Part shown: positions 18,653 to 29,100 of the stretch, piece by piece
Layout of the letters: the number at the start of each line of letters is the position of its first letter
Position numbering within the stretch: the first letter of the stretch is position 1
Source of the DNA: JAPOUP01 sp026708635
Lineage (GTDB): Bacteria > Pseudomonadota > Alphaproteobacteria > Rhodobacterales > Rhodobacteraceae
Direction of reading: 5' to 3'
Length of the DNA stretch: 64,000 bases
Assembly (NCBI GenBank): GCA_965200115.1
Contig: OZ241336.1
Span: forward strand, 124,001-188,000
Program-made: the position numbers and the translations under genes
Notes under the pieces: model-generated
Told to the model about the DNA's origin: nothing
What the model saw: the letters and a program-made list of their open reading frames with translations, nothing else
Database searches by the model: none

Positions 18653-18909
18653 CGGTCCCCTCGGTAAGGTGAGGCAGGGCGCAACGGACGCGGTACAGCG
18701 CCTCACGAACGGTGGCAATTCCCAGTTGCCGGGAATCTACATACCCCATCAAGGATTCGACCCTGGCCGACCGTTCCCATTGGCGCATCCGGGATCCCAT
18801 GGGCGTTTCCGGCCATGGCGCGGTCCCCGAACCGTTCCCTGTACCAAATACCGACGGGTCGCTTGCATGACGGCGGCGGTTGCGCGATGGTTGTGTCCGA
18901 GGAGGCGCG

Positions 18910-20022
18910 ATGGCCCTGCCGGTCGTTCAGCAAATCAGGATATGGACCGTCGCCGCCGTCGCGCTTCTGGCGGTTCTCTGGTTTCTCGGGGACATCGTCC
19001 TGCCCTTCGTCCTGGGCGGGGCGATCGCGTACTTCCTCGATCCCGTCGCGGACCTTCTCGAGCGCATGGGCCTTGGCAGGGCGCTCGCCACCGCGGCGAT
19101 CACGCTCGCCGCGATGCTGGCGTTCGCCGTCATGGGCCTCGCCGTGGCCCCCGCGGCGGTGAGCCAGGCCGCGGCGCTCGCGGAGGCGGCCCCGCGGCTC
19201 GCGGACGGCCTCCAGACGTTCCTGTCGGAGAGCTTTCCGTCCCTGATGGACCGGGATTCGGTCCCGCGCCGGTCGCTGGACGCCCTGGGCGAGCTGGTCC
19301 GCTCGGGGGGCGGCGCCCTGGTCGACGGCCTGGTCCTGGGCGCCCTCGGCCTGCTGAACGTCCTGCTGCTCGCGCTCATCGTGCCGGTCGTGGCGTTCTA
19401 CCTGCTGCTTGACTGGGACCGGATGGTGGCCAGCCTCGACAGGCTGCTGCCGCGCGACCACGCGCCCACGGTCCGGGAGCTGGCGCTGGAGATCGACCGG
19501 ACCCTCGCGGCGTTCATCCGGGGACAGGGGACCGTCATGCTCATCCTGGCGGCGCTCTACGGCTCGGCGCTGACGCTCGTCGGGCTGGACTTCGGGCTGG
19601 TCGTCGGCGTGGCCGCCGGGCTGCTGTCCTTCATCCCGTACGTCGGCGCGGCCGTCGGCGGCGGGCTGGCGGTCGGCCTCGCCCTTTTCCAGTTCTGGGG
19701 GGAATGGGGCTGGATCGGCGCGGTGGCGGCGATCTTTCTCGCCGGCCAGCTGCTCGAGGGAAACGTCCTGACGCCCAGGCTCGTCGGCGGGTCGGTGGGG
19801 CTGCATCCGGTCTGGCTGATCTTCGCGCTGTCGGTCTTCGGGTCGTCGTTCGGCTTCGTCGGCCTGCTGGTCGCGGTCCCCGTCGCCGCGGCGCTGGGCG
19901 TGCTGGCGCGCTTCGCGCTGGAGCGGTACGTGCGGGGCCGCCTGTACCGCGGCGAGCGCCCCTCCGGGGAAAGCCCGGAGGAAGGCCCCGGGACGGACCG
20001 GGACCCGTGGCCAGGCAGCTGA
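18910..20022 (+). CDS. AI-2E/PerM family membrane protein
   Basis: 370 residues from the ATG at 18910, which follows GAGGAGG; earlier in-frame starts lack a ribosome site. It is the usual PerM topology: two transmembrane helices near 10-40, one near 55-75, a cytoplasmic region, then about five helices from 150 to 335 containing FIPYVGAAVGGG and LEGNVLTPRLVG. Members export small signals or solutes; the substrate here is unknown. Third codon positions are almost all G or C, visibly more extreme than in flanking genes. The end overlaps the start of hda by 16 bp, and perM next to hda is common in alphaproteobacteria. Confidence 0.9.
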   Translation: MALPVVQQIRIWTVAAVALLAVLWFLGDIVLPFVLGGAIAYFLDPVADLLERMGLGRALATAAITLAAMLAFAVMGLAVAPAAVSQAAALAEAAPRLADGLQTFLSESFPSLMDRDSVPRRSLDALGELVRSGGGALVDGLVLGALGLLNVLLLALIVPVVAFYLLLDWDRMVASLDRLLPRDHAPTVRELALEIDRTLAAFIRGQGTVMLILAALYGSALTLVGLDFGLVVGVAAGLLSFIPYVGAAVGGGLAVGLALFQFWGEWGWIGAVAAIFLAGQLLEGNVLTPRLVGGSVGLHPVWLIFALSVFGSSFGFVGLLVAVPVAAALGVLARFALERYVRGRLYRGERPSGESPEEGPGTDRDPWPGS

Positions 20023-20678
20023 CGTTCGACCTGCCGGCGCGGGCCGCGATGGGCCGTGGGGATTTCTTCGTCTCGCCCGGCAACGCGTCCGCCGTCAGTG
20101 CCGTGCTGGACTGGCCGGAATGGCCAAAGGGGAAGCTGGTGCTGGTCGGACCCGGCGGTTCGGGAAAGACCCACCTGGCCCATGTCTGGGCCGAACGGAC
20201 AAGGTCCCGGCTGGTTTCGGCACGGGAACTGGATGTGGATCGCATCTACGGATTGGCCGAGAGACCGGTCGCGATTGAAAACGCGGACTCCGCCGTCGGA
20301 AACCGCGCGATTGAGGAAGCGATGTTTCATCTCCATAACCTGGCGGCGGCCCGGGGCATGCATCTCTTGGTGACGGCCAGCGCGCCACCCGTACACTGGA
20401 AGGCGGTCCTGCCGGATCTGCTTAGCCGCATGCAGGAAGCCACGACGGTTTCGCTGTCCCGGCCGGACGACCCGTTACTGGCGGCGGTAATGGTGAAGCA
20501 GTTCAATGACCGGCAACTCATTGTCGATCCCGAAGTCGTCCTTTACCTGATACGGCGAATCGAGAGATCCTTCGCAAGTGTACGTCGGATTGTGGAAGCG
20601 CTCGACCGAACTTCGCTGGAGGAAGGTCGCCGGATCACCAGGATGCTGGCGCGGCGGGTGCTGGACCGGCTCGCGTAG
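20007..20678 (+). CDS. hdaA: DnaA-related regulator Hda (HdaA)
   Basis: 223 residues. The start is a GTG at 20007 giving VARQLTFDLP; this motif is the clamp-binding peptide (QLxLF-like) that Hda proteins carry at the N-terminus, so the GTG is preferred over internal ATGs. Walker A is GPGGSGKTHL (about 48-57). Walker B is degenerate (VAIENADS), as usual in HdaA. The C-terminal lid ends SLEEGRRITRMLARRVL. With the sliding clamp it stimulates hydrolysis of DnaA-ATP after initiation. The 16-bp overlap with perM suggests coupling. Confidence 0.92.
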   Translation: MARQLTFDLPARAAMGRGDFFVSPGNASAVSAVLDWPEWPKGKLVLVGPGGSGKTHLAHVWAERTRSRLVSARELDVDRIYGLAERPVAIENADSAVGNRAIEEAMFHLHNLAAARGMHLLVTASAPPVHWKAVLPDLLSRMQEATTVSLSRPDDPLLAAVMVKQFNDRQLIVDPEVVLYLIRRIERSFASVRRIVEALDRTSLEEGRRITRMLARRVLDRLA

Positions 20679-20726
20679 CGCGGCAATGACCTGAATCCAC
20701 CCGGATACCGCCAAAGGCGATGGATT

Positions 20727-23093
20727 ATGGACGCAATCTATGGGTATGCCATGAGTCACCCGAATTTCCTGACCGCGCCGTTTCCCGATCCGGCGGAACC
20801 GCAGGCGGACATCAGGGGTCCCCAGAGATTCCAGAACCGGGAACTCAGTTGGTTGGGCTTCAACTGGCGCGTTCTCGAAGAGGCGGAGAATCCCCGGGTT
20901 CCCCTTCTGGAGCGGCTGCGGTTCCTTTCGATCTCCGCAACGAATCTCGACGAATTCTACACGGTTCGCGTCGCTGGCCTGCGCGAGCTGGCCAATAGCG
21001 GCCATAACGCTCCCGGTGTCGATGGCCTGACACCGATACAGCAGCTCCAGCTCATCAACGCGGCCGCAAGGAAGCTGATGGAGCATCAGCAGACCGTCTG
21101 GGAAAAGCTGGAGGCGGAAATGGAGGAGGCGGGAATCAGGCTCCTGACCCGGAAAGGCCTTGGCCGAAAGGATAGATTGTATCTCTCCGACGTGTTTCTC
21201 AGAGAGGTCTTCCCGGTGCTCTCACCCCTCGCGATCGACCCGGCACATCCGTTTCCGTTCATACCGAACGCCGGGTTTTCCCTTGCGTTGCAGATGACGA
21301 GGAAGTCGGACGGACGCCACCTGCGGGCATTGCTGCCCGTTCCGCAGCAGATCGACAGGTTTGTCCGCCTGCCGGACGAGAATGGGCGCCGGCGCTTCCT
21401 GCCACTGGAGGAACTGCTGCTTCTATCGGCCAGCGATCTGTTTCCCGGCTACAGGAAAACGGGTCACTGCGCTTTCAGGGTGCTGCGGGACAGCGATCTG
21501 GAGGTCGAGGACGAAGCCGAGGATCTCGTGAGGGAATTCGAGGTCGCGCTGAAACGGCGGCGACGTGGAGAGGTCATCCGGTTGGAGCTGAGCGCGAGAG
21601 CCCCGAAAGCGCTGCGAAAAATGATCATGCTGGAACTAAACGTAGACACTTCGGAGGTGGTCCAACTTTCGGGCCTGATCGGGATGTCGGACCTGTCGGA
21701 ACTCGTGCTTGAGGAACGGCGGGATCTGCTCTGGCCGACCTTCACCCCGCGGGTACCGGAACGGGTCCAAGATCATGATGGCGACATGTTCGCGGCGATC
21801 CGGCAGAAAGACATGCTGCTGCACCACCCCTACGAATCTTTCGACATGGTGGTGCGGTTCCTGAAGCAGGCGGCGACCGATCCCGACGTACTCGCGATCA
21901 AACAGATGCTATACAGGACCTCGACCGATAGCCCTATCGTCGAGGCGCTGTGCGAGGCCGCCGAAAGCGGCAAGTCGGTGACCGCCCTCGTCGAACTCAA
22001 GGCGCGCTTCGATGAGCTCGCGAACATCCGGCAGAGCCGCCGCCTTGAGAGGGCGGGCGCGCATGTGGTCTATGGTTTCATAAACTACAAAACACACGCG
22101 AAGATAAGCACCGTGGTCAGGCGCGAAGGCGGCAAGCTGGTCATTTACACCCATTACGGCACCGGCAATTACCACCCGATCACCGCTAGGGTATATACGG
22201 ATCTGTCCCTGTTCACCTGTGACGCCGCTCTCGGACGTGACGCAACAAAGGTTTTCAACTACGTCGGTGGCTACGCCCCACCCGACAGGTTGGAAAACCT
22301 CGCGATTTCACCGTTGACCCTGAAATCCGCTCTGCTTCGGCTGATCTCGGAGGAGGCGGCGCATGCCGAGGCCGGAAAACCCGCCGCCATCTGGGCAAAA
22401 CTGAATTCCCTGATCGAGTCCGACGTGATTGACGCGCTCTATGCGGCCAGCGCGAAGGGCGTCGCGATCAACCTCGTGATTCGCGGAATCTGCGGACTGC
22501 GCCCTGGAATCAAGGGATTGTCGGAGAATATCCGCGTCAAGTCAGTAGTCGGACGGTTTCTCGAGCACTCAAGGATTGTCTGCTTCGGAAATGGCCACGG
22601 TCTACCGAGCGCCAGGGCCAGGGTGTTTACCTCGTCGGCGGACTGGATGGGCCGCAATCTTGACAGACGCGTTGAGACGCTCGTCGAGGTCAGGAACGAC
22701 ACCGTGAAGGCGCAGATCGTTGACCAGATCATGGCGGCCAATCTGGCGGATGAGGCACAGAGCTGGGTAATGTCGCCCGACGGCAGCTTTTTCCGCCGGT
22801 TGCCGGATAGAAGGGAGCGGCTATTCAGCTGCCATCGATTCTTCATGGAGAACGCGTCCCTCTCCGGGCGGGGATCGGCGGGCGCCTCGGATGTTCCGGA
22901 GCTGACCCCCTCCATTGGCACCGTCATTCCCGGTCGCGGATCCGGATTCGAGACGGCTCACTCCACCACTTCGGAAGCCGTTCGCCACTGTCCCGCGCCC
23001 GCCCAAATGGCCGCCTCTCCGCCTGAAACAGCGCTTTCCGAACCTACCCGACCCGGTAGCGATGACGGCTCGGAGGACGCCGGTGGGGAATGA
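20727..23093 (+). CDS. ppk: Polyphosphate kinase PPK1
   Basis: 788 residues, slightly longer than usual because of a low-complexity tail of about 80 residues after LFSCHRFFMENASL. The N-terminal domain has NRELSWLGFNWRVLEEA. The catalytic His lies in NYKTHAKIS (about 455) and the second essential His in FLEHSRIVCF (about 612), within two phospholipase-D-like domains. PPK1 makes long-chain polyphosphate from ATP reversibly. It lies 48 bp after hda and is followed by ppx, so synthesis and breakdown of polyphosphate are encoded together. Confidence 0.95.
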   Translation: MDAIYGYAMSHPNFLTAPFPDPAEPQADIRGPQRFQNRELSWLGFNWRVLEEAENPRVPLLERLRFLSISATNLDEFYTVRVAGLRELANSGHNAPGVDGLTPIQQLQLINAAARKLMEHQQTVWEKLEAEMEEAGIRLLTRKGLGRKDRLYLSDVFLREVFPVLSPLAIDPAHPFPFIPNAGFSLALQMTRKSDGRHLRALLPVPQQIDRFVRLPDENGRRRFLPLEELLLLSASDLFPGYRKTGHCAFRVLRDSDLEVEDEAEDLVREFEVALKRRRRGEVIRLELSARAPKALRKMIMLELNVDTSEVVQLSGLIGMSDLSELVLEERRDLLWPTFTPRVPERVQDHDGDMFAAIRQKDMLLHHPYESFDMVVRFLKQAATDPDVLAIKQMLYRTSTDSPIVEALCEAAESGKSVTALVELKARFDELANIRQSRRLERAGAHVVYGFINYKTHAKISTVVRREGGKLVIYTHYGTGNYHPITARVYTDLSLFTCDAALGRDATKVFNYVGGYAPPDRLENLAISPLTLKSALLRLISEEAAHAEAGKPAAIWAKLNSLIESDVIDALYAASAKGVAINLVIRGICGLRPGIKGLSENIRVKSVVGRFLEHSRIVCFGNGHGLPSARARVFTSSADWMGRNLDRRVETLVEVRNDTVKAQIVDQIMAANLADEAQSWVMSPDGSFFRRLPDRRERLFSCHRFFMENASLSGRGSAGASDVPELTPSIGTVIPGRGSGFETAHSTTSEAVRHCPAPAQMAASPPETALSEPTRPGSDDGSEDAGGE

Positions 23094-23323
23094 CCCGTTT
23101 GGCGAGGTTCCCGTATGGCGTGACGGTCGACGCGAGAGCGCCGTACGGAGCGGCCCCCACAGGCCGGACGGATGGCCTTGGTTCCGGACAGCCCGGTCGT
23201 TATACGAAACCGCGGCATCGGGATACGATTGCCGGAATCCGTCATTGACGGAACCGTCCCAATCCATAAGTTTCGCCTCGTGGTCGCTGGCGAGGACCGA
23301 GGGACTTGGGAGGACCGAGGGAA

Positions 23324-24871
23324 ATGGATGCCCGCGTCGAATCGCTCGGTGATGACTGGAAGCCATTTGGCCGCCCGCCGTTCAACGATCCCGCGATGCG
23401 GCGGCTCACCCGCGTCGGTGTGGTGGATATCGGCTCGAATTCCGTTCGCCTGGTGATTTTCGACGGCGCGGCGCGCAGTCCGGCCTATTTCTTCAATGAA
23501 AAGATATTGGCGTCGCTTGGCGCGGGCCTGACGGAAACCGGCCGGCTGAACCCGACCGGACGCAGGCGCGCGGTCAGGGCAATCCGGCGGTTCCAGCTTT
23601 TGGCCGACTCATTGGGGGTCTCTCCATTGACGGTGATCGCGACGGCCGCCGTGCGCGAGGCCGACGACGGACCTGAATTTCGCGAGGAAGTCAGGGAAGC
23701 GACCGGACTGACTCTCTATGTGATTCCCGGCGCGGAGGAGGCCCGACTCGCCGCGCAGGGCGTGTTGCTGGGCTGGCCTGACGCCAGCGGAATGGTATGC
23801 GACATAGGTGGATCGTCAATGGAATTGGCGGAACTGATCTCCGGCCGGGTCGGCGGTAGGGCCACATCCCTGCTCGGCCCCCTCCGTCTGGTGGAGATAG
23901 CGAGCGCGCGGGCTCGCGAAAACTATATCCGCGATACGATCGCTGAAGCCGCCGCGGAGGTCGGAGCCAATCAGGATAGGCTATATCTTGTCGGTGGATC
24001 CTGGCGCGCCATCGCCCGGCTTGACATGGAACGACGCGGTTACCCACTGCATGTACTGCATGAGTATCGAATGACGCACGGTTCGATACATAATACAGTC
24101 AAATGGATCGCCGACCATCCACTGTGTGAGTTGAGGTCGCGTACGGGCATCTCGGAAACCCGCATGTCGCTTGTACCGCTCGCGGGAGAGGTGCTCCGTG
24201 GCCTCGTGAGGGAGCTGCGTCCACGCGAGATCGCGATTTCAAGCTATGGCCTGCGGGAAGGACTGCTTTACGAGCGGATGCCTGACGAACTGCGCCGCCG
24301 CGACCCCCTGATCGAAGCCTGTCGTTTCGCGGAAGCGAAAGACGCCCGGATGCCGGGATTCGGCCGTGCGCTCCATAAATTCGTCTCTCCGCTGTTCCGA
24401 ACGGTCCCGTCAAACCGAACACGGATCATAAAGGCGGCCTGCCTTCTGCATGACGTGAACTGGCGGGCGCATCCCGACTATCGCCACGAAGCCTGTTTCG
24501 ATTACATTTCCCGCGCGTCGCTTGGGGGGTTGACGCATAAGGCGCGGATATTCCTGGGACTGGCGTTACTGCACCGGTATCGGAACAGCCGGGCCAACAC
24601 AAGATTTACGCCGCTGGTCGAGCTGCTGGACGCGACGGAAATCCATCAGGCGGAAGTTCTGGGAAAGGCGATGCGGTTCGGTTCGATGCTTGCCGCCGGT
24701 GACGCGGACGCGATGGGAGAGCTACGCCTGCGACCGAAGAAAAAGGTATTGGAACTCCACCTTCCGAAACGTTCGGCGGATCTTTTCGGAGAAGTCGCGG
24801 AAGCCCGTTTCCACGCGCTTACCGACGCGCTTGGGGTCAGACCGTCGGTCATTGCGCCGGGTCAAGGGTGA
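23324..24871 (+). CDS. ppx: Exopolyphosphatase (Ppx/GppA family)
   Basis: 515 residues from the ATG at 23324 (GGAGG and GAGGGAA just upstream); a TTG at 23306 is the alternative. The N-terminal half is an actin-like phosphatase fold with VVDIGSNSVRLVIFDG and CDIGGSSMEL, and the C-terminal half is the HD-like helical domain with ACLLHDVNW. It removes terminal phosphate from polyphosphate and may hydrolyse pppGpp. It lies 230 bp after ppk; the gap holds no gene. Confidence 0.93.
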   Translation: MDARVESLGDDWKPFGRPPFNDPAMRRLTRVGVVDIGSNSVRLVIFDGAARSPAYFFNEKILASLGAGLTETGRLNPTGRRRAVRAIRRFQLLADSLGVSPLTVIATAAVREADDGPEFREEVREATGLTLYVIPGAEEARLAAQGVLLGWPDASGMVCDIGGSSMELAELISGRVGGRATSLLGPLRLVEIASARARENYIRDTIAEAAAEVGANQDRLYLVGGSWRAIARLDMERRGYPLHVLHEYRMTHGSIHNTVKWIADHPLCELRSRTGISETRMSLVPLAGEVLRGLVRELRPREIAISSYGLREGLLYERMPDELRRRDPLIEACRFAEAKDARMPGFGRALHKFVSPLFRTVPSNRTRIIKAACLLHDVNWRAHPDYRHEACFDYISRASLGGLTHKARIFLGLALLHRYRNSRANTRFTPLVELLDATEIHQAEVLGKAMRFGSMLAAGDADAMGELRLRPKKKVLELHLPKRSADLFGEVAEARFHALTDALGVRPSVIAPGQG

Positions 24872-26124
24872 GCCGCGGAAATGCACTGGATCCGCGTCCA
24901 TGGACGCGGTGATCTTGGGCATGACCATGGCCAACGCGCCCGACCCGACGGCTGAACGTTGAAGGGTGCCCACGTGACGCCGCTGGATCCGGCCCTCTCC
25001 CGAGCATTTCATCCGGACCGTGACGTAACTCGCCGCGAGGTGAGGGAGCGGAGGCAACCGGGTCCATCATCTTTATGGCCGAACGTCGCGAGGGTCGCGC
25101 CGGGAAAGGACGCGATGCGCGAGAAACTGAAGGAAGCGGGTTGGAGCGACGGCGCCCTGATGGAAATGGTCCGGGCAGCCGTCAGGCTTGAGCCGTCGCC
25201 GAGGAAATCCTGAAGCGGTTTTCCCACAGCTTCGCCCGGATGGCGACAAAGGTTCCGTGGCTGGACGGACGCGCCCGATCCTTTCCATCCCGTCTCGGCA
25301 TGGAATTCGATGGGCTTGAGGATATCTTCCCGCCCAACGAACACCGGAGGGCTCTCGCCGTCGGCCTGGTGCAGGAAGTCCTCAAGCCCGCTCCCGTCGA
25401 AATCGCGCCTGTTTGAATGCCGTGTTTTCCTCGCGCGCCAGACGATACAGGTCGGCGTCGACAAGGGCCACACCGGAGCGTTTTCGGGGAACCGGTTATC
25501 ATATGGGGGCATTTTCGGTTTTTCGGTGCCTTCAAACGCCCCCGCGACTTGTGGGTCGGCTGGCCGAAGACTGGCCGTCGGCGCACGGTCACCGAGTTCC
25601 CGTGGCCGGGACGTTCGTTGTCCGGAGCGCCTCTCAGGCGCGACGTACCGCGCGGCGGGCCGGGAGTGCCCAGGCCAACGGGCGCTACACCTCCGAAAGA
25701 TCCGCGTCCGTACTCCGACGACGGATTCGCCGGGATCACACAGGCGCCTGCCCGAGCTGACCGGATTCGAGATCAACATAATACCAGGCTTGGGAAAGTG
25801 ACGCCAACCAATGGACCCGGGCAATCCTCTTGTCGAGACTCGTCATAAGGCGGGCGCACCGGACTGGGGCGGACGGTGGAAAACAACCCGGGGCCGCCCG
25901 CAAACCGCATTCGGTGACGGCCGGCCCATCGTCCATAGGGTCGGTTTCATATCCGTCCACCGGTCTCATATAATCACGCCGAGCGGTCTTTTCCCGTGTC
26001 ATGCGATCCCCGCTGTTGGATGCCAGCGTGATGGGATACGCCACGCCCGGGGAGACCGCTCGCCCTGTTGGAGTTAAACTCCACCGACCATAAACACTGT
26101 CAATCTGCCGTCGCCGGGGGATCC
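24872..26124. other. Gene-poor stretch of 1.25 kb between ppx and carB
   Basis: No recognisable gene. The longest frames (for example minus 25009-25824) are Arg/Ser/Pro-rich and look like chance openings. Two short plus-strand frames read more like protein. One is 25115-25213, 32 codons, beginning MREKLKEAGWSDGALMEMV after AAGGA. The other is 25240-25416, 58 codons, containing MEFDGLEDIFPPNEH and LVQEVLKPAPVE. They are in different frames and could be pieces of one decayed gene. Near 26070 a short palindrome GGAGTTAAACTCC precedes carB. Confidence 0.35.
25946..25974 (+). promoter_or_regulatory. Candidate promoter upstream of carB
   Basis: TTCATA (25946-25951), a 17-nt spacer and a perfect TATAAT (25969-25974). 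Transcription from about 25981 would give a leader of about 145 nt before the carB ATG. Predicted by eye only. Confidence 0.4.
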
Positions 26125-29100
26125 ATGCCAAAACGGGAAGACATTGAATCGATCATGATCATTGGTGCGGGCCCGATAATCATCGGCCAAGCCTGTGAAT
26201 TCGACTATTCCGGAGCCCAGGCGTGCAAGGCGCTTAGAGAGGAAGGCTATCGCATCATCCTGGTCAACTCGAATCCCGCCACGATCATGACGGATCCGGG
26301 AATGGCGGACGCCACGTATATCGAGCCGATCACGCCTGCCTTCGTCGCCCGCATCATCGAAAAGGAACGTCCCGACGCGCTGCTGCCCACAATGGGCGGA
26401 CAGACTGCCCTAAACACGTCTCTTGCGATCGAGGAAATGCGCGTTGGGGAAGCGTTCCAGAAGGAGGATCTCGACAGGCTTACGGCGGAATTCGATTCTG
26501 GAATTGCCGAGAAGGGTGTTCTGGAAGCCTTCGGAGTCGAGATGATAGGGGCGAAACGCGCCGCGATCGAAATGGCGGAGGACAGAAAACTGTTCCGCGA
26601 GGCAATGGAACGGATCGGACTGGAGAGTCCAAGGGCCGTCATCGCCAGGTCAATGGAGGAGGCGCTGGACGCGATCGACTCGGTCGGATTGCCCGCGATC
26701 ATCCGCCCGGCTTTCACTCTTGGCGGAACTGGCGGCGGAATCGCTTACAACCGCAGTGATTTCGAGCGGGTCTGCGAAATCGGCCTCGCCGCGTCTCCGG
26801 TCAACCAAATCCTGATCGACGAAAGCCTGCTTGGCTGGAAGGAATTCGAGATGGAGGTCGTTCGCGACAGGGCGGACAACGCCATCATTGTCTGTTCGAT
26901 CGAGAATGTCGACCCAATGGGCGTGCATACCGGGGATTCGATAACCGTCGCTCCCGCGCTGACGCTCACGGATAAAGAATACCAGATCATGCGAAGCAGC
27001 TCGATCGCCGTCCTAAGGGAGATCGGGGTCGAAACCGGCGGATCCAATGTCCAGTGGGCCGTAAATCCCGAAGACGGGCGCATGGTGGTGATCGAGATGA
27101 ATCCGAGGGTAAGCCGTTCATCCGCGCTCGCGTCCAAAGCCACCGGTTTCCCGATCGCGAAAATCGCGGCGAAGCTTGCCGTCGGCTACACGCTCGACGA
27201 ACTCGACAACGATATCACGAAGGTGACGCCCGCCAGTTTCGAGCCGACGATCGACTATGTCGTAACCAAGATCCCCCGCTTCGCTTTCGAGAAGTTCCCG
27301 GGTGCGGAACCGACGCTGACTACCGCGATGAAATCGGTCGGGGAGGCCATGGCCGTGGGCCGTACTTTCCATGAATCGGTGCAGAAGGCGCTGGCTTCGA
27401 TGGAAACCGGACTTTCCGGATTTGACGAGATCGACGTGCCGGGCATCGGCGAGGACCCGGCGGCGATAGCCAAGTTCATCTCCGCCCGACATCCCGACAG
27501 GTTACGCCGCATCGCCCAGGCCATGCGGGAAGGACTTGACGATCCTGAAATCCAGGCAACGACCGGATATGACCCCTGGTTCCTTGCCCGCATTCGGGAA
27601 ATCATAGACGTGGAAGCCGAAATCCGGGCTAACGGATTGCCGGAAGACGAATCCGGCTTCCGTAGGTTGAAAATGCTCGGTTTCACGGACGCACGTCTGG
27701 CGAGACTTACAGGCCTCACCGAATCGGAGGTCAGCGAGCGGCGTACCGCCCGGAACGTCCTGGCGGTGTTCAAGCGGATCGATACCTGCGCGGCCGAATT
27801 CGAGGCGCAGACACCGTATATGTATTCCACCTACGAGATACCGGCTCTGGGGCACGTGGAGTGTGAGGCCCGTCCCGGCGACGCGCGGAAGGTCGTCATT
27901 CTGGGCGGCGGTCCAAACCGCATCGGACAGGGAATCGAATTCGACTACTGCTGCTGCCATGCTTGTTTCGCTTTGTCCGAGGCCGGCTACGAAACCATCA
28001 TGATCAACTGCAATCCTGAAACGGTCAGCACCGATTACGATACGTCCGACAGACTGTATTTCGAACCGCTTACGTTTGAGCACGTAATGGAGGTTCTTCG
28101 CGTCGAACGGGAACAGGGAACGCTGCATGGCGTCATAGTGCAGTTTGGCGGCCAGACACCTCTGAAACTGGCCAAAGCCCTTCATGCGGCCGGTGTGCCG
28201 ATCCTGGGCACGACGCCGGACTCCATAGACTGGGCGGAGGACCGTGAGCGATTCCAGTCACTGGTCAGGGATCTGGGACTTCTACAGCCGGAAAATGCCA
28301 TTGCGTCAAGCGCCGGAGAGGCCGTCGAGGCCGCCGAGAGGATCGGCTATCCGCTCGTATTGCGTCCAAGCTACGTCCTCGGCGGGCGTGCCATGGAAAT
28401 CGTCCATGATCGAACCCAGCTTGAGCGTTACATCTCCGAAGCCGTAACCGTCTCCGGAGACAGTCCGGTCCTTCTCGACAGCTATCTAAGAGGCGCGGTG
28501 GAAGTGGACGTCGACGCCCTTTCCGACGGGCGCGGGACCCATATCGCGGGAATTATGCAGCATATCGAGGAGGCGGGCGTGCATTCCGGCGACAGCGCCT
28601 GCTGCCTCCCGCCCCACACGCTCGCGGGAGAAGCTATATCGGAGATCAAGCGCCAGACCGATGCCCTCGCCCGGGCACTCAGCGTCGTCGGGCTAATGAA
28701 CGTCCAGTTCGCGGTCAAGGACGGGCGCGTTTACCTAATCGAGGTGAATCCCCGGGCTTCCAGAACAGTGCCATTTGTCGCCAAGGCAACCGATTCGGCG
28801 ATCGCTTCGATCGCCGCGCGCCTCATGGCCGGCGAATCGCTGGATCGATTTCCGAAGCGACCGCCCTACCCGTCCGACGCGCTTCCCGAAGATTCGCTGC
28901 CTCTCGCCGATCCGATGACACTCGCGGACCCGGCCATGCCCTGGTTCAGCGTCAAGGAAGCCGTTCTGCCATTCAACAGGTTTCCCGGCGTAGATACGAT
29001 CCTGGGACCCGAGATGCGCTCCACCGGCGAAGTCATGGGTTGGGACCGTGATTTCCCCCGCGCGTTTCTCAAGTCCCAGCTCGCCGCGGGCACTCTTCTT

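Noticed and set aside
18294..19806. Long open frames on both strands overlapping perM
   Set aside because: They are Arg/Pro-rich shadows caused by the extreme GC of perM and match no family, whereas the perM frame has clear membrane helices and motifs.
25009..25824. 271-codon minus-strand open frame between ppx and carB
   Set aside because: The composition is Arg/Ser/Pro-rich, it has no recognisable motif, and it lacks a ribosome site.
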